Below are positions 53,905 to 62,541 of a stretch of DNA of 64,000 nucleotides, piece by piece. The number at the start of each line of letters is the position of its first letter. Position 1 is the first letter of the stretch. The notes beneath the pieces are model-generated. The model saw only the letters and a list, made by a program, of their open reading frames with translations. It ran no database searches and was not told the DNA's origin. The position numbers and the translations under genes are program-made. The DNA comes from Christensenella sp. UBA1214 (GTDB taxonomy: Bacteria; Bacillota; Clostridia; Christensenellales; CAG-138), in the NCBI GenBank assembly GCA_002309375.1, contig DBXK01000012.1, positions 116,043-180,042 on the forward strand, given 5' to 3'.

Positions 53905-54687
53905 TCAGTTTTTCCTGATTATGTCAAGAGTATGATTCGATGCGCCGATAAGATCCTGCCTTTCGCAGGTACTGAAATGGTAGTCGAGCCATTTTTCATA
54001 AGTAAAGTCATCCATCCCGTCGATCAACGCTCTCAGATAATGCGCGGCGCCGTCGGACGCGATCAGCTTCAGCCGCGTAACGCCGAAATGAGAATCGAGT
54101 TCCGCGATCTCTTCCGTGCGGATCAGCTCGAACACTTCGCTCGGTTCGCTTTTGCAGTGCCAATCCGGTGTCAGAAGATCGCTTTCGATCACATCGTTGA
54201 GGAATCCTGCGCCGAAAACATATTGAATGACAGTCGCTTCATTCATGCAGTAAGCGACCATAATGATACCGGCGGGCTTTGTTACGCGCACAGCTTCGGA
54301 AAGAGCGGTGAGCTTATCGGCATTGGAATATAGATGATACATCGGGCCGAGGCAGAGCGTAAGATCGAACAGATCGCATTCAAAGCGGGAAAGATCGAGC
54401 GCATTACCCTGGGAAACTTCGATATTTTCCGAACCGTCGAGCTTGCTCTTCAGCACGCTTATATTGCGTTCAACGAGCTCAACAGCTGTCACAGCATAAC
54501 CTTCCTTCGCAAGCGGAACGCTGTAATTGCCTGTCCCGGCTCCGATCTCGATGATGCGCTTGCTGAGGTCGCCGGCAAGGTATTCGTCGATGTACTTCCG
54601 CGTGGTCAGGTACTCGATCCGACCGTGCTTTGATGAAAAACGATTGTCTTCATCGTGGGTTTCGTAATAGGTATTTAGGTAGTTCAT
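53905..54687 (-). CDS. class I SAM-dependent methyltransferase
   Basis: 260 residues. Motif I RIIEIGAGTGNYSVPLAKEG near 45-64, motif II VTAVELVERN and motif IV FDLTLCLGPMYHL define the SAM-binding fold. The substrate cannot be told. The family around it includes many small-molecule methylases. AAGGAGAGC precedes the ATG. Confidence 0.85.
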   Translation of the reverse strand: MNYLNTYYETHDEDNRFSSKHGRIEYLTTRKYIDEYLAGDLSKRIIEIGAGTGNYSVPLAKEGYAVTAVELVERNISVLKSKLDGSENIEVSQGNALDLSRFECDLFDLTLCLGPMYHLYSNADKLTALSEAVRVTKPAGIIMVAYCMNEATVIQYVFGAGFLNDVIESDLLTPDWHCKSEPSEVFELIRTEEIAELDSHFGVTRLKLIASDGAAHYLRALIDGMDDFTYEKWLDYHFSTCERQDLIGASNHTLDIIRKN

Positions 54688-54762
54688 AAGCTCTCCTTAG
54701 CGAATAATAAACGAGGGCGGCGGGATTTGATGACTACAATCCCTGCAAAGTAAAAGAGGATA

Positions 54763-55020
54763 GGGCGACGGGATTTGTTTTTCGCGCATCGGGTCTTCGT
54801 CGCCGCACGCTTCATATCGTTCGCTTTCGCACGAGCGCAGAAGCTTACTCATTCCGCTGCGTCTCCTCTCCGCAAAAGACCACGCTTCGCTACCACTCTT
54901 TTGCGGGGGCTCGCTTTGCTCGCTGTTATTGCTCACTTCGCTTCGCAAGCTCCCTGCGGCGAAAAACCCGGCCGCTGAAAAGGCAACACTGTTGCCTTTT
55001 CCATAGCGGCTTCAAATCCC
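54763..55020. repeat. candidate tRNA-tail-bounded repeat element
   Basis: About 258 bases, bounded by GGGCGACGGGATTTG on the left and by CAAATCCC on the right, the reverse complement of the last eight left-end bases. It is internally rich in GCGAAGCGA-like words and hairpins and codes for nothing recognisable. Only this copy lies in the window, so calling it a repeat family is inference. Confidence 0.4.
54978..55001. terminator. hairpin with A/T flanks
   Basis: GAAAAGGCAAC-ACT-GTTGCCTTTTC, a perfect stem with A4 and T4 arms, flanked by GCCGCT and AGCGGC that extend the pairing. It could terminate transcription in either direction, a backup for the tRNA terminator on the minus strand. Confidence 0.55.
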
Positions 55021-55031
55021 TACAACTGATA

Positions 55032-55071
55032 CAAATCAAAGGGGGCATCTGACGATGCCCCCTTTGATTTG
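55032..55071 (-). terminator. terminator of the tRNA-Thr/tRNA-Pro operon
   Basis: Perfect 18-base-pair stem with loop GTCA on the minus strand, ending in an AT-rich arm. It begins inside the encoded CCA end of tRNA-Pro (two bases overlap), an unusually tight fit. Confidence 0.75.
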
Positions 55072-55146
55072 GTCGGGGCGACGGGATTTGAACCCACGGC
55101 CTTTTGGTCCCGAACCAAACGCGCTACCAAACTGCGCTACGCCCCG
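55070..55146 (-). tRNA. tRNA-Pro (anticodon CGG)
   Basis: 77 bases with CCA encoded. Acceptor CGGGGCG/CGCCCCG, D arm GCGC-AGTTTGGTA-GCGC, anticodon arm TTTGG-TTCGGGA-CCAAA with anticodon CGG at 34-36, and T loop TTCAAAT. The T stem has two G-T pairs next to the acceptor. It reads the proline codon CCG. Confidence 0.95.
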
Positions 55147-55152
55147 ATCTGA

Positions 55153-55228
55153 TGGAGCCAATGAAGGGACTCGAACCCTTGACCCGCGCATTACGAATGC
55201 GCTGCTCTACCAACTGAGCCACATTGGC
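55153..55228 (-). tRNA. tRNA-Thr (anticodon CGU)
   Basis: 76 bases with CCA encoded. Acceptor GCCAATG/CATTGGC, anticodon arm GCGCA-TTCGTAA-TGCGC with anticodon CGT, T arm AAGGG-TTCGAGT-CCCTT. It reads ACG. It lies six bases upstream of tRNA-Pro in the same transcript. Confidence 0.96.
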
Positions 55229-55242
55229 TTACACAAGAAGTA

Positions 55243-55271
55243 ATTATAACACAAAGGGATCGCTTTGTCAC
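55243..55271 (-). promoter_or_regulatory. promoter of the tRNA operon
   Basis: On the minus strand GTGACA (55271-55266), 17-base spacer, TATAAT (55248-55243) with a TGT extended -10. The start would be 8-10 bases before the tRNA-Thr 5' end. Confidence 0.72.
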
Positions 55272-55342
55272 TACTTTTTTAAAATATATCTGCAAAATCA
55301 CGAAATAGATTCATGAAGAAGCCTTCGATGGCTGAAAAAGGC

Positions 55343-55669
55343 TCAATCCTCTTTCTTTGCAATGAGCTCGGCGACCTTTTCAACGGGCAGCACCTTGCCG
55401 ATGCTGACGAGCTTTCCCTCGACGATCAGCGCCGGGGTGGACATAATGCCCATGCGCATGATCTTCGCAAGGTCGGTTATGACTTCGATTTCCGTATCCG
55501 CGATGCCGAGCTGATTTGCGGCTTCAAGCACGTTGTCGCGAAGCTTGGCGCAGTGCGCGCAGGCGCCGATCAGAACCTTGATCCTTGCGCCGCCGACTGC
55601 CTGCGGAACGAGCTGAGCTTCCTTTTTGCCGCGTTTTTTAAGGATATCGTTGATTTTGATGTATGCCAT
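55343..55669 (-). CDS. small thioredoxin-like redox protein
   Basis: 108 residues from the ATG at 55669, with AAGGAGC upstream. A C-x2-C motif lies in LIGACAHCAKL near residues 35-45, and the cis-proline region STPALIVEGKLVSIGK near 75-90 is typical of the glutaredoxin/thioredoxin family 'redox-active disulfide protein 2'. The N-terminal helix (AYIKINDILKKRGKKEAQ) is an addition not found in plain thioredoxins. It is the last gene of the ornithine operon, 13 bases after the racemase. It may recycle a thiol on a pathway enzyme, but this is inference. Confidence 0.75.
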   Translation of the reverse strand: MAYIKINDILKKRGKKEAQLVPQAVGGARIKVLIGACAHCAKLRDNVLEAANQLGIADTEIEVITDLAKIMRMGIMSTPALIVEGKLVSIGKVLPVEKVAELIAKKED

Positions 55670-55682
55670 AAGAGCTCCTTTC

Positions 55683-56750
55683 TTATTTGACATATTCGCG
55701 GGCGACGTATCTTTCGGCGGTGCAGAGCTTCAAAAGCGCGCCGTAATCCGGAATGAAGCGGAGGGTATCGCCGACCTTATGATCGGGACTGCCGTTCAGA
55801 TTGACGAGCAGGTGGTCGCTGCTTGCGCCGATGATCTCAACTCCGGGATCGAGGGGCGTGAGGCCGTCCGGATTGACGTCCTGCCTGCCGATCGCGAGGA
55901 TCCCGCGAAGCATCGGGCCGCGGTCCTCAAAGGTCACTTTTTCACCGAAAGCGTTGAGCCCGCTCGTGCCGATGGGTTTGCTCGGCTTCGGCTGAACTTC
56001 GACGAGCTCAGCTTCGAGGATGAAGCAGTCGGTGTGAAGCTCCTTCATCGGAAGACCGGTCTCTGTGTTGTTGCCGAGAACGAAGCTCTCGCCGAGGCGG
56101 AGCTGCGTCACGCCGTCGGGGACGCGATGCTCGGTGAGCATCGTCATCATCGATGAATTGCCGCCGGAAACGACGGGGAGGGGGAGAGCGTACTTTTTGC
56201 GCAGACGCTCGGCAAATTCAACGAGCCCGCCGACGTTTTCTTCGTCGGGGATGATACCGCCGTAACAGGTCAGGTTGACGCCGACGCCGTAGAATTCGAG
56301 CCAGGGTTCGGCGATGATCGATTCCGCCGTTTCGAATATCTTATCCTCATTTTTGAAGAATATGCCTTCCCTGAGGTCGCCCATGTCGATCATCAGAATG
56401 ATCCTGTGCTTCTTCTGAAGCTTTTCAGCGGCGGAGCCGAGCTTTTTGATCGTTTCGATGCCGCTCTGCATCGAGATATCGGCATAGCGCACGACGTCCT
56501 CGGCTTCGCTGCCCATCGCGATGCGAAGAAGCTGCTTCGGCTTGTTCGTTTCGATCATTTTAAGGTTCTGGAGCCTTGAATCGGCAAAACCGTCGGCGTC
56601 GCTTGCATCGATCACTGCGCAGATCTCGGGATCGGCGCAGAATACTTTCGTCACAACGGCGACCTTCACACCGATCGCATGGCATTCTTTAGTCAGCCAA
56701 TCGAGGTTTTCACGGAGTTTTTTAAGATCGATTATCAGTTTCGGATACAT
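55683..56750 (-). CDS. orr: ornithine racemase (PLP, alanine racemase-like fold)
   Basis: 355 residues from the ATG at 56750 with AGGAGG upstream. It begins YPKLIIDLKKLRENLDWL and has the PLP lysine in VAVVTKVFCADPEI; MIDMGDLREGIFF and VSGGNSSMM follow the racemase barrel pattern. It lies in the ornithine-oxidation operon and would supply D-ornithine, the substrate of the 4,5-aminomutase. A general alanine or proline racemase is less likely in this context. Confidence 0.88.
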   Translation of the reverse strand: MYPKLIIDLKKLRENLDWLTKECHAIGVKVAVVTKVFCADPEICAVIDASDADGFADSRLQNLKMIETNKPKQLLRIAMGSEAEDVVRYADISMQSGIETIKKLGSAAEKLQKKHRIILMIDMGDLREGIFFKNEDKIFETAESIIAEPWLEFYGVGVNLTCYGGIIPDEENVGGLVEFAERLRKKYALPLPVVSGGNSSMMTMLTEHRVPDGVTQLRLGESFVLGNNTETGLPMKELHTDCFILEAELVEVQPKPSKPIGTSGLNAFGEKVTFEDRGPMLRGILAIGRQDVNPDGLTPLDPGVEIIGASSDHLLVNLNGSPDHKVGDTLRFIPDYGALLKLCTAERYVAREYVK

Positions 56751-56751
56751 T

Positions 56752-58122
56752 TCAAACCTCCTTGATCCCAAGGCTCTGCTTCATCAGGTCGAGCGCGGCT
56801 TCGGGGTAAGTCTTGCTGAGAACGCCCAGCGATGCCATGATATAGTGGTTGTCGAACAGCAGCTTCAGCCTTCCGGGCTTCGGGTAGAGCATCATGCCGT
56901 TCTTGTTGCAGTCGGCGATCTTTCTTGCGATCGCTTCGTGATTCGGGAGCCTTGTCAGAGCTCCGCCGGTGCCGATCAGGTATTTGAGGATCGTAAGATC
57001 CTTGCCTTCGGCGATCGTCTGCCTGCCGCGGGGGGTGTAGATATAGCGGAAGGCACCGGCATGCCGCTCGACTGCGGTGAGGCCGGCTTCAAGGCAGAGA
57101 CGCTCCGTCAGAAGGAACTGCTCCGGCGTGTCGGGGATCGGCTTATAATTCGCGAGCATGGCGTCCATATCGATCCCGAGCTCTTCCGCGAGCTTATCCT
57201 TCCCGATCATCGCGATCAGGTTCTTTGCGTTGACGAAAAGGCCGAGGTCGCCCTCGACGGTGCGCTTCGCGAAGGGTTCGGGCGTCGTTTGCAGAACGGC
57301 GACTTCATCGGAGCCCGCAGTAACGGAATGCACGTCCGTCGTTGCGCCGCCGATATCGATCACGGCAAGATCGCCGAGCTCCGACTGCAGCAGCTGCGAT
57401 GCTTCCATAACAGCGCCGGGCGTCGGGATGATCTTCCCGTTGACCATGTCGCGGATATGCTCCATTCCGGCCGCCTTGACGATATGCTCCTCGAAAACGC
57501 TGTGGATGATCCGCCTCGCGGGCTCGATGTTCAAAAGATCGAGCTTCGGATAGACGTTTTCGGTGATATAGTAGGGTATCCCTGCTTCTGTGAAGATCTT
57601 TTCGATGATCCGATGGTTCTGGATATTCCCGCCGTAGATGACTGGCGTCTTCATGCCGGATTCGGCAAGCAGCTTTGCGTTATGGACGGCGGTCTCTCTT
57701 TCGCCGTAATCGGTCCCGCCCGCGAGCAGGATCAGATTCGGATCGATTGCCCTGATATCGTCGATATCGAATTCGTTCAGCTTGCCCGCCGTTGCATGCT
57801 TGATGATCGCGCCTGCGCCGAGCGCCGCAGCCTGCGCCGCCTTTACGGTCATATCATAGACGAGACCGTGCACGGTCATGCGGAGGCCGCCCGCCGCGCT
57901 CGAAGTCGCGAACATCTCGCCGTAATCGATCTTATCGGCGCCGAGATTCGAGGCAAGATCGTTCACAGCCGCTGTGAGGCCGATACGCACGTCGCCTTCG
58001 AGCACGCTCGTCGGAGCCTGCCCCTGGCCGATAAAGCGCGGAGAGCCGCTTTTAACGCCGCTGAAGGCGTTTATAAGGGTCGTTGTTGAGCCGATCTCGG
58101 CAACCAGAATATCAATAAACAT
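56752..58122 (-). CDS. MutL/GlmL-like ATPase of the ornithine pathway
   Basis: 456 residues from the ATG at 58122. It is homologous to GlmL at 35854: [62 protein letters not shown] and VIDIGGATTDVHS are all shared. It is coded directly after oraE, so it probably serves ornithine aminomutase as GlmL serves glutamate mutase, perhaps by reactivating the B12 enzyme. No strong Shine-Dalgarno precedes the chosen start; an earlier frame start at 58185 lacks family similarity. Confidence 0.88.
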   Translation of the reverse strand: MFIDILVAEIGSTTTLINAFSGVKSGSPRFIGQGQAPTSVLEGDVRIGLTAAVNDLASNLGADKIDYGEMFATSSAAGGLRMTVHGLVYDMTVKAAQAAALGAGAIIKHATAGKLNEFDIDDIRAIDPNLILLAGGTDYGERETAVHNAKLLAESGMKTPVIYGGNIQNHRIIEKIFTEAGIPYYITENVYPKLDLLNIEPARRIIHSVFEEHIVKAAGMEHIRDMVNGKIIPTPGAVMEASQLLQSELGDLAVIDIGGATTDVHSVTAGSDEVAVLQTTPEPFAKRTVEGDLGLFVNAKNLIAMIGKDKLAEELGIDMDAMLANYKPIPDTPEQFLLTERLCLEAGLTAVERHAGAFRYIYTPRGRQTIAEGKDLTILKYLIGTGGALTRLPNHEAIARKIADCNKNGMMLYPKPGRLKLLFDNHYIMASLGVLSKTYPEAALDLMKQSLGIKEV

Positions 58123-58191
58123 AATTAAAATCTGCGGAACGGGAGCGCTCTTGATTTTTGCGCCCGCCGTTCCGCTTTTGTTCAAAAGAGA

Positions 58192-60435
58192 TTATTTCTT
58201 CTCGTTCTTAGCCTTCTCGGCGGCTTCCATCTCCCACCTGCGCTTGATGAGGAAGGTGGCGTTATGGACGCCGTGAGTGCCGCGGCCGAAGCCCTCGTCC
58301 GCACCTGCCTTGCGGGCAAGCTCGGGAGTGACCTGGGTGCCTCCGGCGATGAAGATGATCTTGTCACGGATACCCATCTCGCGGGCGATCTGGTCTATCT
58401 TCGCGATGTTCTTGTAATGGATATCGTCGTGGCTGATGATCGTCGAAGCCATGATCGCATCGGCATTCAGCTCAACAGCGGCGTTGACGAGCTTCTCGGG
58501 CGGGCAGGAGGTGCCGAGGTAATGGACTTCCATGCCGTATTTCTCTATACCGCCGTGCTTGATGTCGATGATCTCACGAAGGCCGACGGAATGCTCATCC
58601 TCGCCGACAGTCGCGGCAACGATCTTCATCGGACGGCGCTCGATATCCTTGCGGATAACGTCGTCGGAAAGCACGTCGGGCTCCTTGGGGATCTCGAGCT
58701 TGTCGACGTCGATCTCGAACGGGACCTTGCCCTTGACCTCGATACGGGTGCCTTCCTGCGGATGCATGATCTCGCGGGAAATGACTTCGCACTCGGTGAG
58801 GTTCATGCGCTTTGCGCATTCGAGCGCGGCAGCTTCGGCGATCTGCTTCGGGGCGGGGAAGAACATCGTCAGCATGACAGTGCCATCGGCGAGCCATTCC
58901 ATTTCGGGACGGATCTTCTTGCCGCCGGGAGTGAATTCTTTGGTCTCGCTCATGCGGACGTTGACGTTGTCCTGCTCGTCGAGTTCGTCGATGTAAATGA
59001 TCTTCTCCGGGCATTCGAGCGTGCAGCCGCCGATCAGAGCGGACGGATTGTCCTTATACTCTTCGCCGTACTGGGCAACGTTGTTGTAGCCGTAGTGAGC
59101 GGTGACGGGGGCCATGTAGTCATCCGCACGCTTGAAGATGGTGCCGGCGCCGATGCCGCCGTCGATCTTCCTCGCGATGCCGTCGCCGTTGCGCTCCGGG
59201 TAGATGCCGCTGTCAACGAACATGCCCTCCTGAACGGCGTTGAAGTAGCCGCCCTGCTCGAGCATCTCCTCCATGAAGAGGATCGCGCGCTCCTTGAGCT
59301 CGCGGGCCTTCTCGCGGAGATAGCCGTCCTTCTTGAGCTCGACCATTTCCATCAGGCCGTCGAGACCGACGAGCGTCTGCTTCGCGGTGTCGCAGGCTTC
59401 GATGTTGTAGATATGCCAGGGAACGTTGCGGCCTTCGTCGGGCGTGATGGTGGACTGGATATCCGCGCTTGTGAGCTTGGAGATGAACATATTGAGAACG
59501 TGGGTGACCGTCGCTTCGCGGGTCGAGGACTCAATGTACTTCGTGTTCATCTGGGCGCGCATGCGGTATTCATGGAACAGATCGCGAAGCGCGACCGCAT
59601 AGGGAAGGTCCATGTGTACGCAGGGAGCGGGCGTCGCCGTCGGCGGGACGGTCGACAGGCAGATATTCTTCTTGTTGATGCCGACCCTCGCGGAGAAGAT
59701 CGCATTGATGCCGTGCTGGACCATCAGCTCGGGCATGACCTTCCAGGCCTCGCGGGCGGTCGCGTTGGCGTTATGCGCGCCGTCGATCTGCGCCATGCCG
59801 GCCCATGCGATGAGCTTCTTGCTTTCGCAGGCGTCGACGAAGGAGCGGATCATGTTGATGTTCCTGTAAATGACGTTGTACTGCGGATCCTGATGGACGC
59901 CGTTGACGCCCTCCTCGGCGAACATGACGGCGATATCGGGGCCGGCAACGCCGGAAACGTAGCTGTGGTAATTGATGGGCCTGCCGACTTCGTCCTCGAT
60001 CATGTCGAGGGCTTTGCGCTGGGCGCGGACCTGCTTCCTCGTGATCGGGACGCCGCCCATGCCCTGCGGAGTGCCTTCGATCAGGCCGTCGAAATGGCTC
60101 TGACCGGCGGTGCGGATGACCATGATATGGTCCGCGCCGTGGTGAGCGGCCATGCGCATGCGGCGGATATCGTCCTCAAAGCGGCCGGAAGCGATCTCTG
60201 TGGTGATGACGGGACCGGGCTGTGGGTCGATGTCGCCGAAATAATGGGCGGGGGGAAGGGGAACGGAGCGCTTCAGCGGCTCAGTGCAGTCCTGATATTC
60301 AAACGGCCCCATGTGCAGATCCGGAACGGGCTTGCGCCAGGTCCAGCCCCTGCGGCGGGGATGATAATGCTCAAGATCCTTGAGGATCTCCGCAACGTCG
60401 ATCGGCTTGTTCGGATCAAGTTTATAGTCGCTCAT
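58192..60435 (-). CDS. oraE: D-ornithine 4,5-aminomutase E subunit (B12 and PLP)
   Basis: 747 residues, full length. The C-terminal B12 domain carries the D-x-H-x2-G motif in VGEDEHSVGL, and the PLP-binding lysine lies 11 residues after that histidine (EIIDIKHGG), matching the known spacing in characterised OraE. The TIM barrel (about 80-560) includes YHSYVSGVAGPDIAVMF and VPPTATPAPCVHMDLP. With OraS it converts D-ornithine to 2,4-diaminopentanoate. GAGGTAAC lies before the ATG. Confidence 0.96.
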   Translation of the reverse strand: MSDYKLDPNKPIDVAEILKDLEHYHPRRRGWTWRKPVPDLHMGPFEYQDCTEPLKRSVPLPPAHYFGDIDPQPGPVITTEIASGRFEDDIRRMRMAAHHGADHIMVIRTAGQSHFDGLIEGTPQGMGGVPITRKQVRAQRKALDMIEDEVGRPINYHSYVSGVAGPDIAVMFAEEGVNGVHQDPQYNVIYRNINMIRSFVDACESKKLIAWAGMAQIDGAHNANATAREAWKVMPELMVQHGINAIFSARVGINKKNICLSTVPPTATPAPCVHMDLPYAVALRDLFHEYRMRAQMNTKYIESSTREATVTHVLNMFISKLTSADIQSTITPDEGRNVPWHIYNIEACDTAKQTLVGLDGLMEMVELKKDGYLREKARELKERAILFMEEMLEQGGYFNAVQEGMFVDSGIYPERNGDGIARKIDGGIGAGTIFKRADDYMAPVTAHYGYNNVAQYGEEYKDNPSALIGGCTLECPEKIIYIDELDEQDNVNVRMSETKEFTPGGKKIRPEMEWLADGTVMLTMFFPAPKQIAEAAALECAKRMNLTECEVISREIMHPQEGTRIEVKGKVPFEIDVDKLEIPKEPDVLSDDVIRKDIERRPMKIVAATVGEDEHSVGLREIIDIKHGGIEKYGMEVHYLGTSCPPEKLVNAAVELNADAIMASTIISHDDIHYKNIAKIDQIAREMGIRDKIIFIAGGTQVTPELARKAGADEGFGRGTHGVHNATFLIKRRWEMEAAEKAKNEKK

Positions 60436-60437
60436 GC

Positions 60438-60800
60438 TCAGTTACCTCCGTTAAAAAGGCTCTCCGCTTTCTCCCAAAGCTTACCTTCGGAAAGGGCGAC
60501 GCCGGCGTCGCGCAGCGGCATGTTTTCGGTTTTGGAGAGACGGTAGACGACATGACCTGCGCCGTGGCTGATGATGTCGTGCTTGATGCAGCCTTCGACG
60601 ATCGCTTTCGCTTCAAGCGAGGAGAAGCCCATGCGGAGAAGCACGGAGCGCTCGACGGCGGGGGAAGTGTACTCGTAACCCATCTCGAGGAGAGGATCGA
60701 CGAGCTTGTTCGCAAGCTCCCAGAACCTTGCTTCGAGCTGTTCGTCGGTCAGATCGGCAAGGTGGGCTCTGCGTTCCTGAAAATCATCGTTTCTCTTCAT
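60438..60800 (-). CDS. oraS: D-ornithine 4,5-aminomutase S subunit
   Basis: 120 residues, the expected size. DFQERRAHLADLTDEQLEARFWELANKLVDPLLEMGYEYT and PAVERSVLLRMGFSSLEAKAIV match OraS. The small subunit is needed for the structure and activity of OraE, which follows after two bases. Confidence 0.94.
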   Translation of the reverse strand: MKRNDDFQERRAHLADLTDEQLEARFWELANKLVDPLLEMGYEYTSPAVERSVLLRMGFSSLEAKAIVEGCIKHDIISHGAGHVVYRLSKTENMPLRDAGVALSEGKLWEKAESLFNGGN

Positions 60801-60824
60801 ATGCTTATTTCCTTTGTAATTATT

Positions 60825-62219
60825 TTACAGCGAAGCGACAACGCCGCGGACGAATTCCTCGCTCGCGTTGGTTTCTTCCATAAGGAACTTGATGTCCTCA
60901 TCGGTAAGCTCGTCCTTATGGGTGCCGACGGCCCTCTTGATCCTCGATTTGCGCATATGGTCGAGATCGAGATCGGTGACCTGGATGAGCGAAGGATGCG
61001 CAGGAAGGATGATGCTCTTGCCGGGCACTTCGTCCTTCGGATCGCCGAAATGGATGTCGATGCCATTCTTGCGGGCGAAGGAGAGCTGAGGATTGATGTG
61101 CTTGCCAGCGCCGGTGTATTCGGTCTCCTGAACGACGATGCACTGATCCTCGTCCATGTCCTGTGCAAGGCGGAAAGCGGCGGCGAGCGAAGTGTTGCCT
61201 GCGGGACCCTTCTCAAGGCCTTCGAGGGAGGCGAGGCATTCGGTGATATAGAATACGCTGCCCTGGGTCACGGTCACGTAGCGGTCCATGTAGCGAAGCG
61301 GACGCGCCGCGCTCCTCGGAACGTCGGAATGGTCGGGATTGACGGCATAGGGAACGCCGAAACCGGTGTGGCCGGTCGTGAAGCTCTTTTTATTGAACTG
61401 GTCGTCGCTCGCCATGTGCAGACCGGAAAGGTTGACGGAAGCAGCGATGACTTTGGCATTGCAGCCCGCTTTGCGCAGACCGCGCGCGGTGCCGGTGAGG
61501 TTGCCGCCGCCAGCGTTTGTGCAGACGACAACGTCCGGATCCTTGCCGACCTTCGCACGGAACTGTTCGGCGATCTCGTAGCCGAGGGTCTCGACGCCGG
61601 CGATGCCGAAGGGAGTGTAAAGCGAAGCGTTGAAGTAGCCTGTCTCCTCAAGAAGGCGGAGAACGGTGCTGAAGAGCTCCGGACCGACGGTCAGCTGAAC
61701 GACCTCTGCGCCGAGAGCTTCGCATTTGCGGGCCTTCTCGATGATCTCGGGCTGGCCGACGGCGCGGCTGTCATAGCATTCCTGAACGACGATGCACTTG
61801 AGCCCCGCCATGGCGGCGCAGCATGCGACGGCGGCGCCGTAGTTGCCGCTCGTTGCGGTCACAACGCCCTTATAGCCGAGCTTCTTCGCCTGATAGACGC
61901 TCGTGCAGGCGCGGCGGGCCTTGAAGCTGCCGCTCGGGTTGGTCGCTTCGTCCTTGATGAAGATGCGCGCGCCTTTGCCGGGCTTTGCGCATTTGCGTGC
62001 GAGTGCGGTGAGGTTCTTGAGCTCGATGAGAGGCGTGTTGCCGATCGAGAATAGGGACTGAACGCGCCTGATCTCGTCGATCGTGTAGCCGGTCGCTGCC
62101 ATCATCGCTTCGTAATCGAAGCCGATGCCGGGCTTTTCGAACTGCTCGAAATCCATACCGACGGCTTCTTTGATGATATCGTTTTTGCGGGCCATAATCG
62201 CGGCATAGCTGTTATCCAT
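60825..62219 (-). CDS. ortB: 2-amino-4-oxopentanoate thiolase beta subunit (PLP)
   Basis: 464 residues, threonine synthase/cysteine synthase fold. The PLP lysine lies in NPSGSFKARRACTSVY and the glycine phosphate loop in VVCTNAGGGNLTGTARG. With OrtA it cleaves 2-amino-4-oxopentanoate with CoA to acetyl-CoA and alanine, an unusual PLP thiolase reaction. It overlaps the ortA stop by one base, as expected for partner subunits. Confidence 0.95.
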   Translation of the reverse strand: MDNSYAAIMARKNDIIKEAVGMDFEQFEKPGIGFDYEAMMAATGYTIDEIRRVQSLFSIGNTPLIELKNLTALARKCAKPGKGARIFIKDEATNPSGSFKARRACTSVYQAKKLGYKGVVTATSGNYGAAVACCAAMAGLKCIVVQECYDSRAVGQPEIIEKARKCEALGAEVVQLTVGPELFSTVLRLLEETGYFNASLYTPFGIAGVETLGYEIAEQFRAKVGKDPDVVVCTNAGGGNLTGTARGLRKAGCNAKVIAASVNLSGLHMASDDQFNKKSFTTGHTGFGVPYAVNPDHSDVPRSAARPLRYMDRYVTVTQGSVFYITECLASLEGLEKGPAGNTSLAAAFRLAQDMDEDQCIVVQETEYTGAGKHINPQLSFARKNGIDIHFGDPKDEVPGKSIILPAHPSLIQVTDLDLDHMRKSRIKRAVGTHKDELTDEDIKFLMEETNASEEFVRGVVASL

Positions 62220-62518
62220 TATCTGTCACCTCCGAAAGTGATCTCGCGGACCATGTCGCCGATCTTCAGGACTTCGGGAACGAGCACGCCGTAGTTATGA
62301 GTGAAATAGGGGGCCTCGTCAACGAGCTTGCCGTTTGCGTGACGGCCGGTCCTCGTTATGACTTCGACCTCGTCGCCGAGGTTCGCATCAGCCTGGAGCC
62401 AGCCCTTTACCCACATTTCGAGAGGATGCTTTTTAGTATCCTCGGGCAGGGAATCGGACCTTTCTTCGGGCTTGAGAACGATGCTGTGGATCTGGACCCA
62501 ATCGCCTTTCTTTGCCAT
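62219..62518 (-). CDS. ortA: 2-amino-4-oxopentanoate thiolase alpha subunit
   Basis: 99 residues from the ATG at 62518 with AGGAGGAG upstream. KKGDWVQIHSIVLKPEERS, GWLQADANLGDEVEVITRTGR and GKLVDEAPYFTHNYG match OrtA. It is the small partner of OrtB. A strong hairpin sits between it and ord. Confidence 0.93.
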   Translation of the reverse strand: MAKKGDWVQIHSIVLKPEERSDSLPEDTKKHPLEMWVKGWLQADANLGDEVEVITRTGRHANGKLVDEAPYFTHNYGVLVPEVLKIGDMVREITFGGDR

Positions 62519-62541
62519 TTCAGTTTCTCCTCCTGCTTTTT

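Larger units (their letters stand above)
54688..55069. other. gene-free stretch with hairpins and tRNA-tail-like repeats
   Basis: No credible gene on either strand. It contains three copies of a sequence like the T-arm/acceptor end of the neighbouring tRNA-Pro: 54715-54730 and 54763-54777 here, and the genuine tRNA at 55076-55090. Copies at 54763 and 55076 share GGGCGACGGGATTTG exactly. It also has a 10-base-pair stem (54870-54879 with 54897-54906), another at 54978-55001, and the tRNA terminator at 55032-55071. GGGATTTG (54770) and CAAATCCC (55013) form inverted ends of a 251-base unit. A mobile or tRNA-derived repeat is possible. Confidence 0.5.

Noticed and set aside
54697..54978. Short frames on both strands in the gap before the tRNAs
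   Set aside because: Low-complexity, hairpin-rich sequence; neither frame has a convincing ribosome site or recognisable protein pattern.
55055..55243. A 62-codon + strand frame with a GRRDLNPRPFGPEPNALP-like translation
   Set aside because: It is the reverse complement of tRNA-Pro and tRNA-Thr, a well-known type of false gene call.
58264..60546. A 760-codon open frame on the + strand opposite oraE
   Set aside because: It is the antisense of a full-length, conserved enzyme gene, has no ribosome site, and its Asp/Val/Ala-rich translation follows from GC-rich codon positions of oraE.
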